Positions 1-9,500 of a stretch of 64,000 bases of DNA are shown here, one piece after another. The DNA comes from Bifidobacterium criceti (GTDB lineage: Bacteria; Actinomycetota; Actinomycetes; Actinomycetales; Bifidobacteriaceae): NCBI RefSeq assembly GCF_002286935.1, contig NZ_MVOH01000017.1:1-64000 (forward strand). Direction: 5' to 3'. Numbering within the stretch: the stretch's first letter is position 1; each line of letters begins with the position of its first letter. The notes beneath the pieces were generated by a model, which did not search any database, had not been told where the DNA came from, and was given only the letters and a program-made list of their open reading frames with translations. Position numbers and translations under genes: made by a program.

Positions 1-1
1 A

Positions 2-904
2 TCAATCGTCGAACAGGCGGCGCACATCGTCGTCGATGAAGACATGGCCGACCACATCGACCTCAACTTCGGGTGCCCGGTGCCGAAGGTCACACGCCGT
101 GGCGGCGGTTCGGCGCTACCATGGAAGACCGACCTGTATCAGGAGATCATCAGGCGCGTCGTGCGGGTGTGCGAACCGGCCGGCATCCCGGTCACGGCGA
201 AGTTCCGCGTCGGCATCGACGACGCGCATGTGACCTTCCATGAGGCGGGGCGCATCGCGCAGGAGGAAGGCTGTGCGGCCGTCACGCTCCATGCACGCAC
301 GACCGCCGAATACTATGGCGGTCACTCCGACTGGTCGAGGATCGGCGAGCTCGTCGGCGAACTCGATATCCCGGTCTTCGGCAACGGCGACATCTGGGGT
401 GCCGATGATGCGGTGCGGATGGTCAACGAGACAGGGTGTGCGGGTGTCGCGATCGGCAGGGGCTGCCAAGGACGCCCATGGATCTTCGCCGACATCGGCG
501 AGGCGTTTGCCGGAAGCGACGTGCGTGTCGATCCGACACTCGGTGAGGTCGGCGCGGTCATTATACGGCATGCGCAGCTGCTTACGCGGTTCTATGACGG
601 TGACGAGCGCATGGCCGTGCACGACCTGCGCAAACACGTCGCGTGGTACCTCAAAGGATTCCCCGTCGGCGGCCATATGCGCCGCGCGTTCATGGAATGC
701 GAATGCCTCGACGATGTCGCCCGACTCGTCGCGACGCTCGACCCGGACGCGAGGCTTCCCGGGCGCGTCATCGACAAGCCACGCGGCCGTGTTCGCTTTG
801 CGAAAAAGGTCCATCTGCCTTACGGATGGCTCGATTCGCGGACGACGACGCGCGAGGAGCGCGAACGGCTCTTTGGCGACGATCCGATGGATGCCGGATA
901 TTGA
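2..904 (+). CDS. dus: tRNA-dihydrouridine synthase, 5' truncated by window edge
   Basis: The frame is open from base 2, so the true start lies upstream; an internal ATG at 44 is not the start because conserved sequence precedes it. The enzyme reduces uridines in the tRNA D-loop using FMN and NADPH. The signature LNFGCPVPK near the start corresponds to the Dus active-site region with its catalytic Cys. FGNGDIWG and GVAIGRGCQGRPWIF are the FMN phosphate-binding strands of the TIM barrel, and the C-terminal helical part (HLRKHVAWYLKGFP-like) is also present. A weak hairpin at 926-941 follows the stop. The family call is firm; which Dus subtype is not clear. Confidence 0.93.
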   Translation, partial: SIVEQAAHIVVDEDMADHIDLNFGCPVPKVTRRGGGSALPWKTDLYQEIIRRVVRVCEPAGIPVTAKFRVGIDDAHVTFHEAGRIAQEEGCAAVTLHARTTAEYYGGHSDWSRIGELVGELDIPVFGNGDIWGADDAVRMVNETGCAGVAIGRGCQGRPWIFADIGEAFAGSDVRVDPTLGEVGAVIIRHAQLLTRFYDGDERMAVHDLRKHVAWYLKGFPVGGHMRRAFMECECLDDVARLVATLDPDARLPGRVIDKPRGRVRFAKKVHLPYGWLDSRTTTREERERLFGDDPMDAGY

Positions 905-925
905 GCGCGCAGCCGACGGGAAAAA

Positions 926-941
926 CGGGCATCAATGCCCG
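926..941 (+). terminator. Weak hairpin after dus
   Basis: A 7-bp inverted repeat (CGGGCAT / ATGCCCG, two bases apart) lies 22 bases after the dus stop. It has no T-run, so termination is only possible. Confidence 0.3.
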
Positions 942-1032
942 AATCAGCAAAGACGTGGCGCAATCCGCCCGCCGGTCCATGAACCGTTTCACATGGCGAC
1001 GTGCAATGGCCGGAATATCGGGCGGTTTGCGA

Positions 1033-1038
1033 TACAGT
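1033..1038 (+). promoter_or_regulatory. Putative -10 of ftsZ promoter
   Basis: TACAGT lies 34 bases before the GTG start of ftsZ, and the same GATACAGT string occurs before ldh. No convincing -35 hexamer is visible at the right distance. Confidence 0.35.
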
Positions 1039-1071
1039 AGAGTTCAGCATCGTGAGTGACAGGAGAACATC

Positions 1072-2337
1072 GTGAGCGAGATTGCCCAGAATGACAATTT
1101 CAATGACAAAACGAACATCAAAGTCGTCGGCGTGGGCGGGGCCGGCGGCAATGCCGTCAACCGCATGATCGCGGAAGGTCTGCAGAACGTCGAGTTCGTC
1201 GCGATCAACACCGACGCGAAGGATCTGCTGCGTTCGGACGCGGACGTCAAGATCTCGCTTTCCGACGCGTCGAGCCGTGGCCTCGGCGCCGGAGCCGACC
1301 CGGAGAAGGGCGCGAAGGCCGCACAGGACCACCAGTCGGACATCGAAGAGGCCGTCAAGGGCGCGGACATGGTCTTCGTCACGGCGGGCGAAGGCGGCGG
1401 CACCGGCACCGGCGCGAGCCCACTCGTCGCACGCGCGGCGCGCCAGCAGGGCGCGCTCACGATCGCCGTCGTGACACGTCCGTTCTCGTTCGAAGGCCCG
1501 CAGCGCGCCGCGTCGGCCGCGCTTGGCATCGACAACCTGCGCAAGGAAGTGGACGCGCTCATCGTCATCCCGAACGACCGTCTGCTTGAGCTCGCCGACC
1601 GTTCGATCGGCATCGTCGACGCGTTCAAGACCGCCGACACGGCGCTCCTCGCGGGCGTGCAGGGCATCACCGACCTCATCACGATGAATTCGTACATCCA
1701 CGTCGACTTCTCCGACGTCACCTCGATCCTGCGCGATTCGGGCACCGCGATGTTCGGCATCGGCTCGGCACGGGGCGAAGACCGCGCGACGCAGGCCGCG
1801 GAGATCGCGATCAGCTCGCCGCTGCTCGAGGAAAGCATCGACGGTGCGAACGGCGTGCTCATCAACATCGCCGCCTCGACCGACCTCAAACTGCAAGAGG
1901 CGTATGCCGCGACCGAGCTCGTGCGCCGTTCGGCGCATCCGGAGGCGCAGATCATCTGGGGCCTCGCGCTCGACGACGCCTACGGCGACGAGATCCGCGT
2001 GACCGTCATCGCCGCCGGCTTCGACGCGAAGCATGAGAACACCGGCAAGACCACGATCGCCCCCCCGGACATCAATGTCCCCGCGCAGCAGCCGCAGCCG
2101 CGCCGCGAGGACACGACCAAGAAGACCGAGCATACGACGAACGGCCTGCCGACGATCATGACGTCACCCGCACCGAACGCGACGCCGATCTTCCAGACGA
2201 ACGTCGAGGTCGAGCAGCCGACGACGCCCGTCGTCCCGCAGACTCCGTCGGCGCCGATCTTCGATCCGAGCGTCGAACCGGCCCGCTATTCGCCGAATGA
2301 TCCGGATGACATCGACATCCCGGATTTCCTGCGCTGA
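1072..2337 (+). CDS. ftsZ: Cell division GTPase FtsZ
   Basis: A tubulin-like GTPase that polymerises into the Z-ring at mid-cell. The N-terminus carries the nucleotide-binding KVVGVGGAGGNAVNRMI, and the tubulin signature GGGTGTG sits near residue 108. The globular domain ends near residue 320 and is followed by a Pro/Thr/Gln-rich linker and an acidic conserved tail ending DIDIPDFLR, the peptide that binds SepF and FtsW in actinobacteria. The 421-residue length is normal. The start is GTG with AGGAGA five bases upstream. It leads the group ftsZ-sepF-yggT-divIVA-lspA-rluD and lies about 48 kb from ftsQ, so in this window it is separate from the main dcw cluster. Confidence 0.98.
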   Translation: MSEIAQNDNFNDKTNIKVVGVGGAGGNAVNRMIAEGLQNVEFVAINTDAKDLLRSDADVKISLSDASSRGLGAGADPEKGAKAAQDHQSDIEEAVKGADMVFVTAGEGGGTGTGASPLVARAARQQGALTIAVVTRPFSFEGPQRAASAALGIDNLRKEVDALIVIPNDRLLELADRSIGIVDAFKTADTALLAGVQGITDLITMNSYIHVDFSDVTSILRDSGTAMFGIGSARGEDRATQAAEIAISSPLLEESIDGANGVLINIAASTDLKLQEAYAATELVRRSAHPEAQIIWGLALDDAYGDEIRVTVIAAGFDAKHENTGKTTIAPPDINVPAQQPQPRREDTTKKTEHTTNGLPTIMTSPAPNATPIFQTNVEVEQPTTPVVPQTPSAPIFDPSVEPARYSPNDPDDIDIPDFLR

Positions 2338-2366
2338 TTGAACCATAGGACGAGAAAGGAACACGA

Positions 2367-2837
2367 ATGCCCGGGTTTCTCAAGCAGACGATGTCGTACC
2401 TCGGCATGGCCGATGTCGCTGAAGACGACGACGCCGATTTCGAAGAGGAGGAGGACGAGTCCGCCTCGTCATTCGACTCCGACCGGTCGGTGACCCCGAT
2501 GCCGGCGGCGACGACGCAGCCGGCCGCTGCGCGCAAACCCGCGGCGCCGTTCCAGGGCCGTGTCAGCCGGATCACGACGATTCACCCGCACTCATATGAG
2601 GACGCGCAGCTCGTCGGCCGCGCACTGCGCGACGGCGTGCCTGTCGTGCTCAACCTCACCGGCGTATCGGAAGCGGTCGCCTACCGCATCGTCGATTTCT
2701 CTTCGGGCGTAGTCTTCGGTGTGTCCGGTTCGATCGAACGCGTCACGCCCCGTGTGTTCCTGCTGAGCCCCGCGCGCGTCGACATCGTCGCCGAAGACGC
2801 GGAGTCAAACGCGACGCACGACCTGTTCGCCGAGTGA
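2367..2837 (+). CDS. sepF: Cell division protein SepF
   Basis: Membrane-associated protein that links FtsZ filaments to the membrane; actinobacteria lack FtsA, so SepF is the expected anchor. The N-terminal amphipathic stretch MPGFLKQTMSYLGM is followed by an acidic Asp/Glu-rich linker (about residues 15-60) and the SepF core (about 65-145), with the conserved HPHSYEDAQLVGRALRDG and VVLNLTGV. The length of 156 is typical. It starts 29 bases after ftsZ with GAAAGGA in front, so the two are probably co-transcribed. Confidence 0.95.
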   Translation: MPGFLKQTMSYLGMADVAEDDDADFEEEEDESASSFDSDRSVTPMPAATTQPAAARKPAAPFQGRVSRITTIHPHSYEDAQLVGRALRDGVPVVLNLTGVSEAVAYRIVDFSSGVVFGVSGSIERVTPRVFLLSPARVDIVAEDAESNATHDLFAE

Positions 2838-2893
2838 GCCGCCGGACGATGATGGATACCGCGACGAGCATGCCCACGGCAGGAAAGTAGGCC

Positions 2894-3190
2894 GTGGACA
2901 TGCTTGCTTTGTTGTTGGCGATGTTCTTCCGCCTCGTCGATTGGCTCATCGACGCCTATCTGATCGTGCTGTTCGCCCGTATGATCCTCGACTGGGTCTT
3001 TGTGCTCGCGCGCGGCTGGCACCCACACGGATTCGTCGCGACACTTGTCTCAATCGTCTACGCGCTCACCGATCCGCCGTTGCGGTGGCTGCGGCGGTAC
3101 ATCAAGCCGATTCCGCTTGGGCCTGTCTCGTTCGATACCAGCTTCCTCGTCCTGTATTTCGCGCTCATCGTGCTGCAGGTGCTCATCTGA
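2894..3190 (+). CDS. YggT family membrane protein
   Basis: A 98-residue membrane protein with two YggT-type hydrophobic segments around a loop containing DPPLRWLRRYIKPI, the family's most conserved motif. The GTG at 2894 and the ATG at 2900 are both possible starts. YggT genes usually lie between sepF and divIVA in Gram-positive genomes, as here. A role in division or envelope homeostasis is inferred from that conserved position; the biochemical function is unknown. Confidence 0.9.
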   Translation: MDMLALLLAMFFRLVDWLIDAYLIVLFARMILDWVFVLARGWHPHGFVATLVSIVYALTDPPLRWLRRYIKPIPLGPVSFDTSFLVLYFALIVLQVLI

Positions 3191-3238
3191 GCGGCGTCGA
3201 ATGGCGCGTCGACGATGGGGAAATGCGCCGAAAAGCGA

Positions 3239-3265
3239 TTGTTTGCACGCAATCCGTGCTAGCAT
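3239..3265 (+). promoter_or_regulatory. Putative divIVA promoter
   Basis: TTGTTT (3239-3244) and an extended -10, TGC-TAGCAT (TAGCAT at 3260-3265), are separated by 15 bases. It lies about 55 bases upstream of the divIVA start. The spacing is short, so the extended -10 would have to compensate. Confidence 0.4.
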
Positions 3266-3319
3266 CAACACATAAGTCCAACTAAGCCGGGTGGTAACCC
3301 AAAGCGAGGTGCAAGATAT

Positions 3320-4900
3320 ATGGCTCTTTTGACGCCTAAGGATATTAGGGAGCACACCTTCCAGACGGTGCGCTTCAAAGAAGGGTATGACGTTGACGAG
3401 GTCGACGACTTCCTCGACCAGGTCACCGAGACCGTCGAAGCTTTGGGCAAGCAGGCCGTCGCCGGCGGCCAGTCGACCCAGGCACTCGGCCCGGACGTTT
3501 CCGAACTCAACACGAAGATTTCCGATCTGACGAACCAGGTCCAGCAGCTGCAGGGCGAGAACCAGTCGCTGCGCGCGGCCGCCGCCCAAGGCGCGGGGGA
3601 GCAGGCGCAGGCACAGATCGCACAGGCCAACCAGGCCGTGCAGGCGGCGCAGGGCAAGCTCGCCGAAGCCGAGGACACGAACCGCACGCTCGCCTCGCAG
3701 AACGAACAGCTCAAGGCGCAGGTCGAACGCCTGAGCGCGCAGATCGACCAGCTCACGGCACAGGCGGCGCGGAACTCCGACCAGCCGGACCTCGCGGCCC
3801 AGCTCGCCGAAGTCACGAAGCAGCGTGACCAGTTCCGTGCGGACAGCGAGAACCTGCGTCATGAACTGTCGACGGCGCACCAGCAGACGGTTCGTGCACA
3901 GCAGCAGGAAGCCCAGATTCAGGACCTCACGAAGCAGCTCGAGGAATCGAAGCAGCGCGAAGAGCAGCTGCGCGACCAGGTCGCGAAGGTCGAGCCGAAC
4001 ACCGAGACCGGCAGCCTCCAGAAGATCAAGAGCGCCGCCGCCCAGGCCAACAGCGAGCCCGAACGCGCGACCGCGATGCTTACGCTCGCGATGCAGTTGC
4101 ACGACCAGTACGTCGACAAGGGCAAGGCGACCGCGAAGGAGATCACCGAGCAGAGCCAGCGCAAGTACGAAGAGCTCATCGGCAAGGCCAACGACTATTC
4201 GAACCGCACACGCACCGAGGCCGACGATTACAACAAGCGCGTCCATGACGAGGCTGACGCCTACAGCAAGCGCACACGCGACGACGCCGACGCGTACAAC
4301 AAGAGCATGCACGAGCAGGCGGAGGCGTTCGCGCAGAAGACGCGCACCGAGGCCGACGACTACAGCGAGAAGACGCGCACCGAGGCCGACGAGTACAGCG
4401 CGAAGACGCGCCAGGACGCCGATACCTACATGCAGAACAAGCACGCCGAAGCCGACCAGTACGTCACCGACAAGACCGCGGAAGCCAACAACTACGCGGA
4501 GACGAGGACGAACGAGGCGAACACCTACGCCGACGCGAAGGCGCACGAGGCCGACGAATACGCCCAGAAGAAGCAGGACGAAGGCAACTCCTACGCCCAG
4601 CAGAAGAAGAGCGAAGCCGACCAGTACGTCGTCGACCGCCATGCCGAGCTCGACGAATACGAGAGCGAAGTGCAGCAGCGCGCGAAGGACTACGACGAGA
4701 AGACGCGCGCCGCGGCCGATGATTACGCGACGCAGGTCCGCACGAACCTTGAGACGCAGTCGAAGGTCATCGAAGGCAACATCCAGGGCCTCAAGCAGTT
4801 CGAAACCGAATACCGCGCACGCCTGACCGAGTTCCTCGGACAGCTGCAGGCGCAGGTCTCGGACACGAACAACTACAACAGCATGGACAAGAACGACTGA
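3320..4900 (+). CDS. divIVA: DivIVA/Wag31 polar scaffold with long hendecad-repeat coiled coil
   Basis: Polar growth and division scaffold. Residues 1-60 form the membrane-curvature-binding DivIVA domain (LTPKDIREHTFQTVRFKEGYD then VDEVDDFLDQV). A Gln/Ala-rich coiled coil follows to about residue 280. Residues 283-469 are 17 contiguous 11-residue units of the type xxKTRxEADxY, each ending in Tyr or Phe, an arrangement predicted to make a right-handed hendecad coil. At 526 residues it is about twice the length of most Wag31 proteins. Downstream, lspA begins 10 bases later. The identity is secure; the repeat's role is unknown. Confidence 0.93.
   Translation: MALLTPKDIREHTFQTVRFKEGYDVDEVDDFLDQVTETVEALGKQAVAGGQSTQALGPDVSELNTKISDLTNQVQQLQGENQSLRAAAAQGAGEQAQAQIAQANQAVQAAQGKLAEAEDTNRTLASQNEQLKAQVERLSAQIDQLTAQAARNSDQPDLAAQLAEVTKQRDQFRADSENLRHELSTAHQQTVRAQQQEAQIQDLTKQLEESKQREEQLRDQVAKVEPNTETGSLQKIKSAAAQANSEPERATAMLTLAMQLHDQYVDKGKATAKEITEQSQRKYEELIGKANDYSNRTRTEADDYNKRVHDEADAYSKRTRDDADAYNKSMHEQAEAFAQKTRTEADDYSEKTRTEADEYSAKTRQDADTYMQNKHAEADQYVTDKTAEANNYAETRTNEANTYADAKAHEADEYAQKKQDEGNSYAQQKKSEADQYVVDRHAELDEYESEVQQRAKDYDEKTRAAADDYATQVRTNLETQSKVIEGNIQGLKQFETEYRARLTEFLGQLQAQVSDTNNYNSMDKND
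4166..4726 (+). repeat. 17 in-frame 33-bp units in divIVA
   Basis: Each 33-base unit encodes 11 residues ending in Tyr (one Phe). The units are diverged at DNA level but keep perfect phase with no gaps; the best-matching ones are SEKTRTEADEY, AQKTRTEADDY and SKRTRDDADAY. The array encodes residues 283-469 of DivIVA. Confidence 0.85.
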
Positions 4901-4910
4901 GAGACCTTCA

Positions 4911-5459
4911 GTGACGCATCAGTCAACCAGCGAGCAAAGACGGCCGCGTATCCGCGTGGCCGTCTTTGCGTGTATCGTCATCATCGCGATCGTCATCGAC
5001 CAATTGACGAAGGCGGTTGCGCAGGCGCGCCTCGCCGGCGGAGCATCGGTTCCCGTCATCCCGGGGCTGCTGCGGTTCACGCTCGTGCACAACCCAGGCG
5101 CCTCGCTCGGCATGGGATCGAACATGACATGGCTCATCGCGCTCATGTCGGCCGTCGCGTGCGCCGTGCTCCTCGTCCTCGCCCTGCGTACGCAGTCGAT
5201 GGCGTGGACCGTGTTCCTCGCGCTCGCGTTCGCGGGCGCGTTCGGCAACCTCATCGACCGCGTCATCCATGCGGACGGGTTCCTCAACGGCAAAGTCGTC
5301 GATTTCCTCGATTACGGATGGTCGGTAGGCAACGTCGCGGACATCTTCCTGATGGTCGCCGGCATCGGCATCGTCGTCCTCATCCTATGCAACGTGCCGT
5401 TCCGCACAAGGACCATGGAGGATGCGGCGGCAACGACGGGGGAGGATGCACAGCGATGA
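4911..5459 (+). CDS. lspA: Lipoprotein signal peptidase (signal peptidase II)
   Basis: Integral membrane aspartyl protease that removes the signal peptide of diacylglyceryl-modified prolipoproteins. Four hydrophobic segments are visible, with the conserved FTLVHNPGASLGM region, the first catalytic Asp in FGNLIDRV and the second in NVADIFL. At 182 residues it is of usual size. The start is GTG at 4911, with GAGAG upstream. The stop overlaps the next start as ATGA (5456-5459), which suggests translational coupling to the pseudouridine synthase. Confidence 0.96.
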   Translation: MTHQSTSEQRRPRIRVAVFACIVIIAIVIDQLTKAVAQARLAGGASVPVIPGLLRFTLVHNPGASLGMGSNMTWLIALMSAVACAVLLVLALRTQSMAWTVFLALAFAGAFGNLIDRVIHADGFLNGKVVDFLDYGWSVGNVADIFLMVAGIGIVVLILCNVPFRTRTMEDAAATTGEDAQR

Positions 5460-6406
5460 TCAAAGTGGTCCCTGCGCCCGATATGCTCATCGGACGGCGG
5501 TTCGACATCGCCGTCGCGAAGATGCTCGGCGTGTCACGCGCGAAAGCCGCCGTGTTCATCGAAACGAACCAGGCGCGCATCGTCGGCCGTGAGCACGAGC
5601 GCGACAAATCGGCGGTGCTGCAGGCGGGCGACGTCGTCGAATTCGAACTCGTCGACGAACAGCGCCCCGCGGAACCGATCGCACGGAACATGCCGATCGT
5701 CTACGAGGACGAGGACATCGTCGTCGTCGACAAACCGGTCGGTGTCGCCGCGCACGCGTCGGTCGGCTGGACGGGGCCGACCGTGCTCGGTTCGCTCCTC
5801 AAACGCGGCGTCGAGATCACGGCACTCGGCGCACCAGGGCGTCAAGGCATCGTTTCGCGCCTCGACGTCGGCACATCAGGGCTCATGCTCGTGTGCAAGA
5901 CCGATCTCGCGTACAAGGAGATGCGCCGGCAGTTCTCCGAGCATGAGGTCATCAAGACCTACCATGCGCTCGCGCAAGGCAACCTCAAGGAGGACAAGGC
6001 GACGATCGAGGCACCGATCGGGCGCGCGAAGGTCTCCGACTTCCGCTTCTGCGTGACACCGGGCGGCAAGGAGGCGGTCACGCATTGGGACGTGCTCGAA
6101 CGCTTCGGTGAGGCGACGCTCGCGAAGATCAACCTTGAGACGGGACGCACGCATCAGATCCGCGTGCACTTCTCGTCGATCGGGCATCCGCTCGTCGGCG
6201 ACGCGATGTACGGGGCGAATCCGAAGCTGTCGGCCGAACTCGGGCTCGAACGGCAGTGGCTGCATGCGATGCAGCTCGAATTCCGGCATCCGCGCACGCA
6301 TGTGCGCACCGTCGTCACATCGCAGTATCCGGCCGATCTCAAGCATGCGCTCGATGCGATGCGCGCACGCCACACGGACGGCGAGGATGGCGCCGACGGC
6401 ATGTGA
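5456..6406 (+). CDS. rluD: RluD-type 23S rRNA pseudouridine synthase
   Basis: RluA/RluD family enzyme that isomerises uridines, probably in 23S rRNA. An N-terminal S4 RNA-binding domain (about residues 12-75) precedes the catalytic domain. The catalytic Asp lies in the signature RLDVGTSGLML near residue 140, and ETGRTHQIRVHF, the other family hallmark, follows. The ATG at 5456 was chosen over longer in-frame starts because it overlaps the lspA stop and begins the conserved S4 domain. The length of 316 is normal. lspA-rluD adjacency is common in Gram-positive bacteria. The exact target uridines cannot be read from the sequence. Confidence 0.93.
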   Translation: MIKVVPAPDMLIGRRFDIAVAKMLGVSRAKAAVFIETNQARIVGREHERDKSAVLQAGDVVEFELVDEQRPAEPIARNMPIVYEDEDIVVVDKPVGVAAHASVGWTGPTVLGSLLKRGVEITALGAPGRQGIVSRLDVGTSGLMLVCKTDLAYKEMRRQFSEHEVIKTYHALAQGNLKEDKATIEAPIGRAKVSDFRFCVTPGGKEAVTHWDVLERFGEATLAKINLETGRTHQIRVHFSSIGHPLVGDAMYGANPKLSAELGLERQWLHAMQLEFRHPRTHVRTVVTSQYPADLKHALDAMRARHTDGEDGADGM

Positions 6407-6493
6407 GCCCCGTCGCATCCGCGCGGCCGGCGGTGCATGCACCGGACGTGCGGAGTGTCGCTTGGCGGGGTTTGTGAAATGCGTGACAACCCC

Positions 6494-6523
6494 TTGAAGG
6501 GCGTCAGCGAAATCCGCTAGATT
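6494..6523 (+). promoter_or_regulatory. dnaE promoter, probably giving a leaderless mRNA
   Basis: TTGAAG (6494-6499) and TAGATT (6518-6523) are 18 bases apart. A start point seven bases beyond the -10 falls on the A of the dnaE ATG at 6530, and no Shine-Dalgarno precedes that ATG. Both facts point to a leaderless transcript. Confidence 0.55.
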
Positions 6524-6529
6524 GATGGC

Positions 6530-9500
6530 ATGGCTCAATCCGCGAACTTCGTTCATCTGCACAACCACACGCATTATTCGCTCCTCGACGGCGCATCGAA
6601 GATTCCCGGGCTTGTCGCGCGTGCGAAGGAACTCGGCATGCCGGCGGTCGGCATAACCGACCATGGCAATATGCACGGCGCGTACGAGATGTGGAGCACG
6701 GCCGTCGCGCAGGGCGTCAAGCCGATTCTCGGCATCGAGGCGTATGTGACGCCGGAGACGGCGCGTGGCGACAAGTCCCGTGTGCATTGGGGCACCGAGG
6801 ACCAGCGGCGCGACGACGTGTCGGGCGGTGGCCTCATCACGCATCTGACGTTGTGGGCGGAAAACGACGAGGGTCTCGTCAATCTGACGAAGGCCTCGTC
6901 GGTCGCGAACCTCGAGGGCCGCGTGATGCGCTACCCGCGTATGGACAAGGACGTGCTCGCGACGTACAACAAGGGCGTCATCTGCGGTTCGGGGTGCCCT
7001 TCGGGCATCATCCAGACGCGTCTGCGCCTGGGCCAGTTCGACGAGGCGCTGCGCGCGGCCGGCGAGCTGCAGGACATCTACGGCAAGGACAACTTCTTCA
7101 TCGAGCTGATGGACCACAACATCGAGATCGAGCGGAAGGTCACCGGGGACCTGCTCGAGATCGCGAAGCGCCTCGGTGCGCCGCTGCTCGCTACGAACGA
7201 CTCGCATTATGTGCTTGAGGCGGACGCAGCGACGCAGGACGCGATGCTGTGCATCAATTCGGGTTCGAAGCTCGACGACCCGGACCGGTTCAAGTTCGAT
7301 GGCAAGGGGTATTACCTGCGTACGGAGCAGGAGATGCGTGAGTTGTTCCGAGACCTGCCGGAGGCGTGCGACAACACGTTGGAGGTCGCGGAGCGGTGTA
7401 ATGTGATGTTCGACGACCATGAGGACGGCGCGTTCATGCCGAAGTTCCCGTGTCCCGAGGGCTGGGACGAGACATCGCTGTTCCTGAAGAAGGTCGAGGA
7501 AGGCCTCGAGAAGCGCTATGAGGGCAGCGTGCCCGACCATGTGCTCGCGCAGGCCGATTACGAGTGCGGTGTGATCTGCCAGATGCAGTTCCCAGGCTAC
7601 TTCCTCGTCGTCGCGGATTACATCCAGTGGGCGAAGGACCATGGGATCATGGTCGGCCCGGGCCGTGGCTCGGCGGCGGGTTCGATGGTCGCGTACGCGA
7701 TGGGCATCACCGAGCTCGACCCGTTGGAGCATGGCCTGATCTTCGAACGGTTCCTCAACCCCGAGCGTGTGAGCCTGCCGGATATCGACGTGGATTTCGA
7801 CCCGGACGGGCGCCTCAAGGTCATCGAGTACTGCGGTGAGAAGTACGGGCATGACAAGGTCGCGCAGTGCGTGATCTACGGCACGATCAAGACGAAGCAG
7901 GCGCTCAAGGATTCGGCGCGCATCATGGGCTACGAGTTCGCGATGGGCGAGAAGGTCACGAAGGCGCTGCCGCCGGCCGCGACGGGCGGCAAGGACATCT
8001 CGGTGCATGACATTTTCGACCCGAAGTCGAAGCGTTACGCCGAGGCGCGCGAATACCGCGAGCTCTATGAGTCCGATCCGGACGCGAAGGCGATCACCGA
8101 CAAGGCGATGGGACTGGAGGGCCTCATCCGCCAGACCGGTGTGCACGCGTGCGCGACGATCATGGGTTCGGAGCCGATCACGGACACGTCGCCGCTTTTG
8201 GAGCGCACCGACGGGACGGTCACGACGACCTTCGAGTACCATACGTGCGAGACGCTGGGCCTCGTGAAGATGGACTTCCTCGGGCTTTCCAACTTGACGG
8301 TCATCAGTGACACGCTCAGGAACATCGCCGCCAACGGCAAGGAGGCGATCGACTACACGAAGATCCCGCTCGACGACAAGGAGACGTACGAGCTGCTCTC
8401 GCGTGGCGACACGCTTGGCGTGTTCCAGCTGGATTCGGACGGCATGCGCGCCCTGCTCAAGCAGCTCAAGCCGGACAACTTCAACGACATCTCGGCGTTG
8501 ATCGCCCTGTACCGTCCGGGCCCGATGGATATGAACTCGCATACGAACTACGCGAAGCGCAAGAACGGGTTGCAGAAAATCGAGCCAATCCATCCCGAGC
8601 TCGCCGAGCCGCTCAAGGAGGTGCTCGACGAGACCTACGGCCTGATCGTCTATCAGGAGCAGGTGCAGTCGGCCGCGCGCATCCTCGCGGGCTATTCGCT
8701 CGGCAAGGCGGATGTGCTGCGCCGTGCGATGGGCAAGAAGAAGCCCGAGGTGCTCGCCAAGGAGAAGGTGCCGTTCTTCGCGGGAATGAAGGAGCACGGC
8801 TATTCCGAGGAGGCGGCGCAGGCGGTGTGGGACGTGCTCGTGCCGTTCTCGGGCTACGCGTTCAACAAGGCGCATTCGGCCGCGTACGGGCTGATCTCGT
8901 ATTGGACCGCGTATCTCAAGACGCATTACCCGGTCGAGTTCATGGCCGCCCTGCTGCAGGGCGCGGTGAGCAACAAGGACAAGACCGCCCTGTACCTGGG
9001 CGAGGCGCGGCGCATGGGCATCAAGGTCCTGCTGCCGGACATCAACGAATCCGTCTACGCATACTCCGCCGTCGGCGACGTCGTGCGCTTCGGCCTCGGC
9101 GCGATCAGGAACGTCGGCGAAACGGCCGTCAAGGAGATCATCGAGGAACGCAACGGGCAGCGCGGCAAATACATCGATTTCATGGACTATATCCGCCGCG
9201 CGCCGCTCACCGCGCTCAACAAGCGTCTCGTCGAATCGCTCATCAAAGGCGGCGCGTTCGATTCGGTCAACCCCAACAGACGTGCGTTGTGCGCGGTCCA
9301 CGAGGCGGCGATCGACTCGGTCGTCGACATCAAACGCCGGCAGGCGAACGGCCAGTTCGACCTCTTCGCCGACCTCGACGGCGGCGAGGACAGCGACCCG
9401 TCGCTTCTCGGCGACGCGGCGATCACGATCCCCGACATCGAGGAATGGGACAAGAAGACGAAGCTGCAGTATGAGCGCGACATGCTCGGCCTGTACGTCT

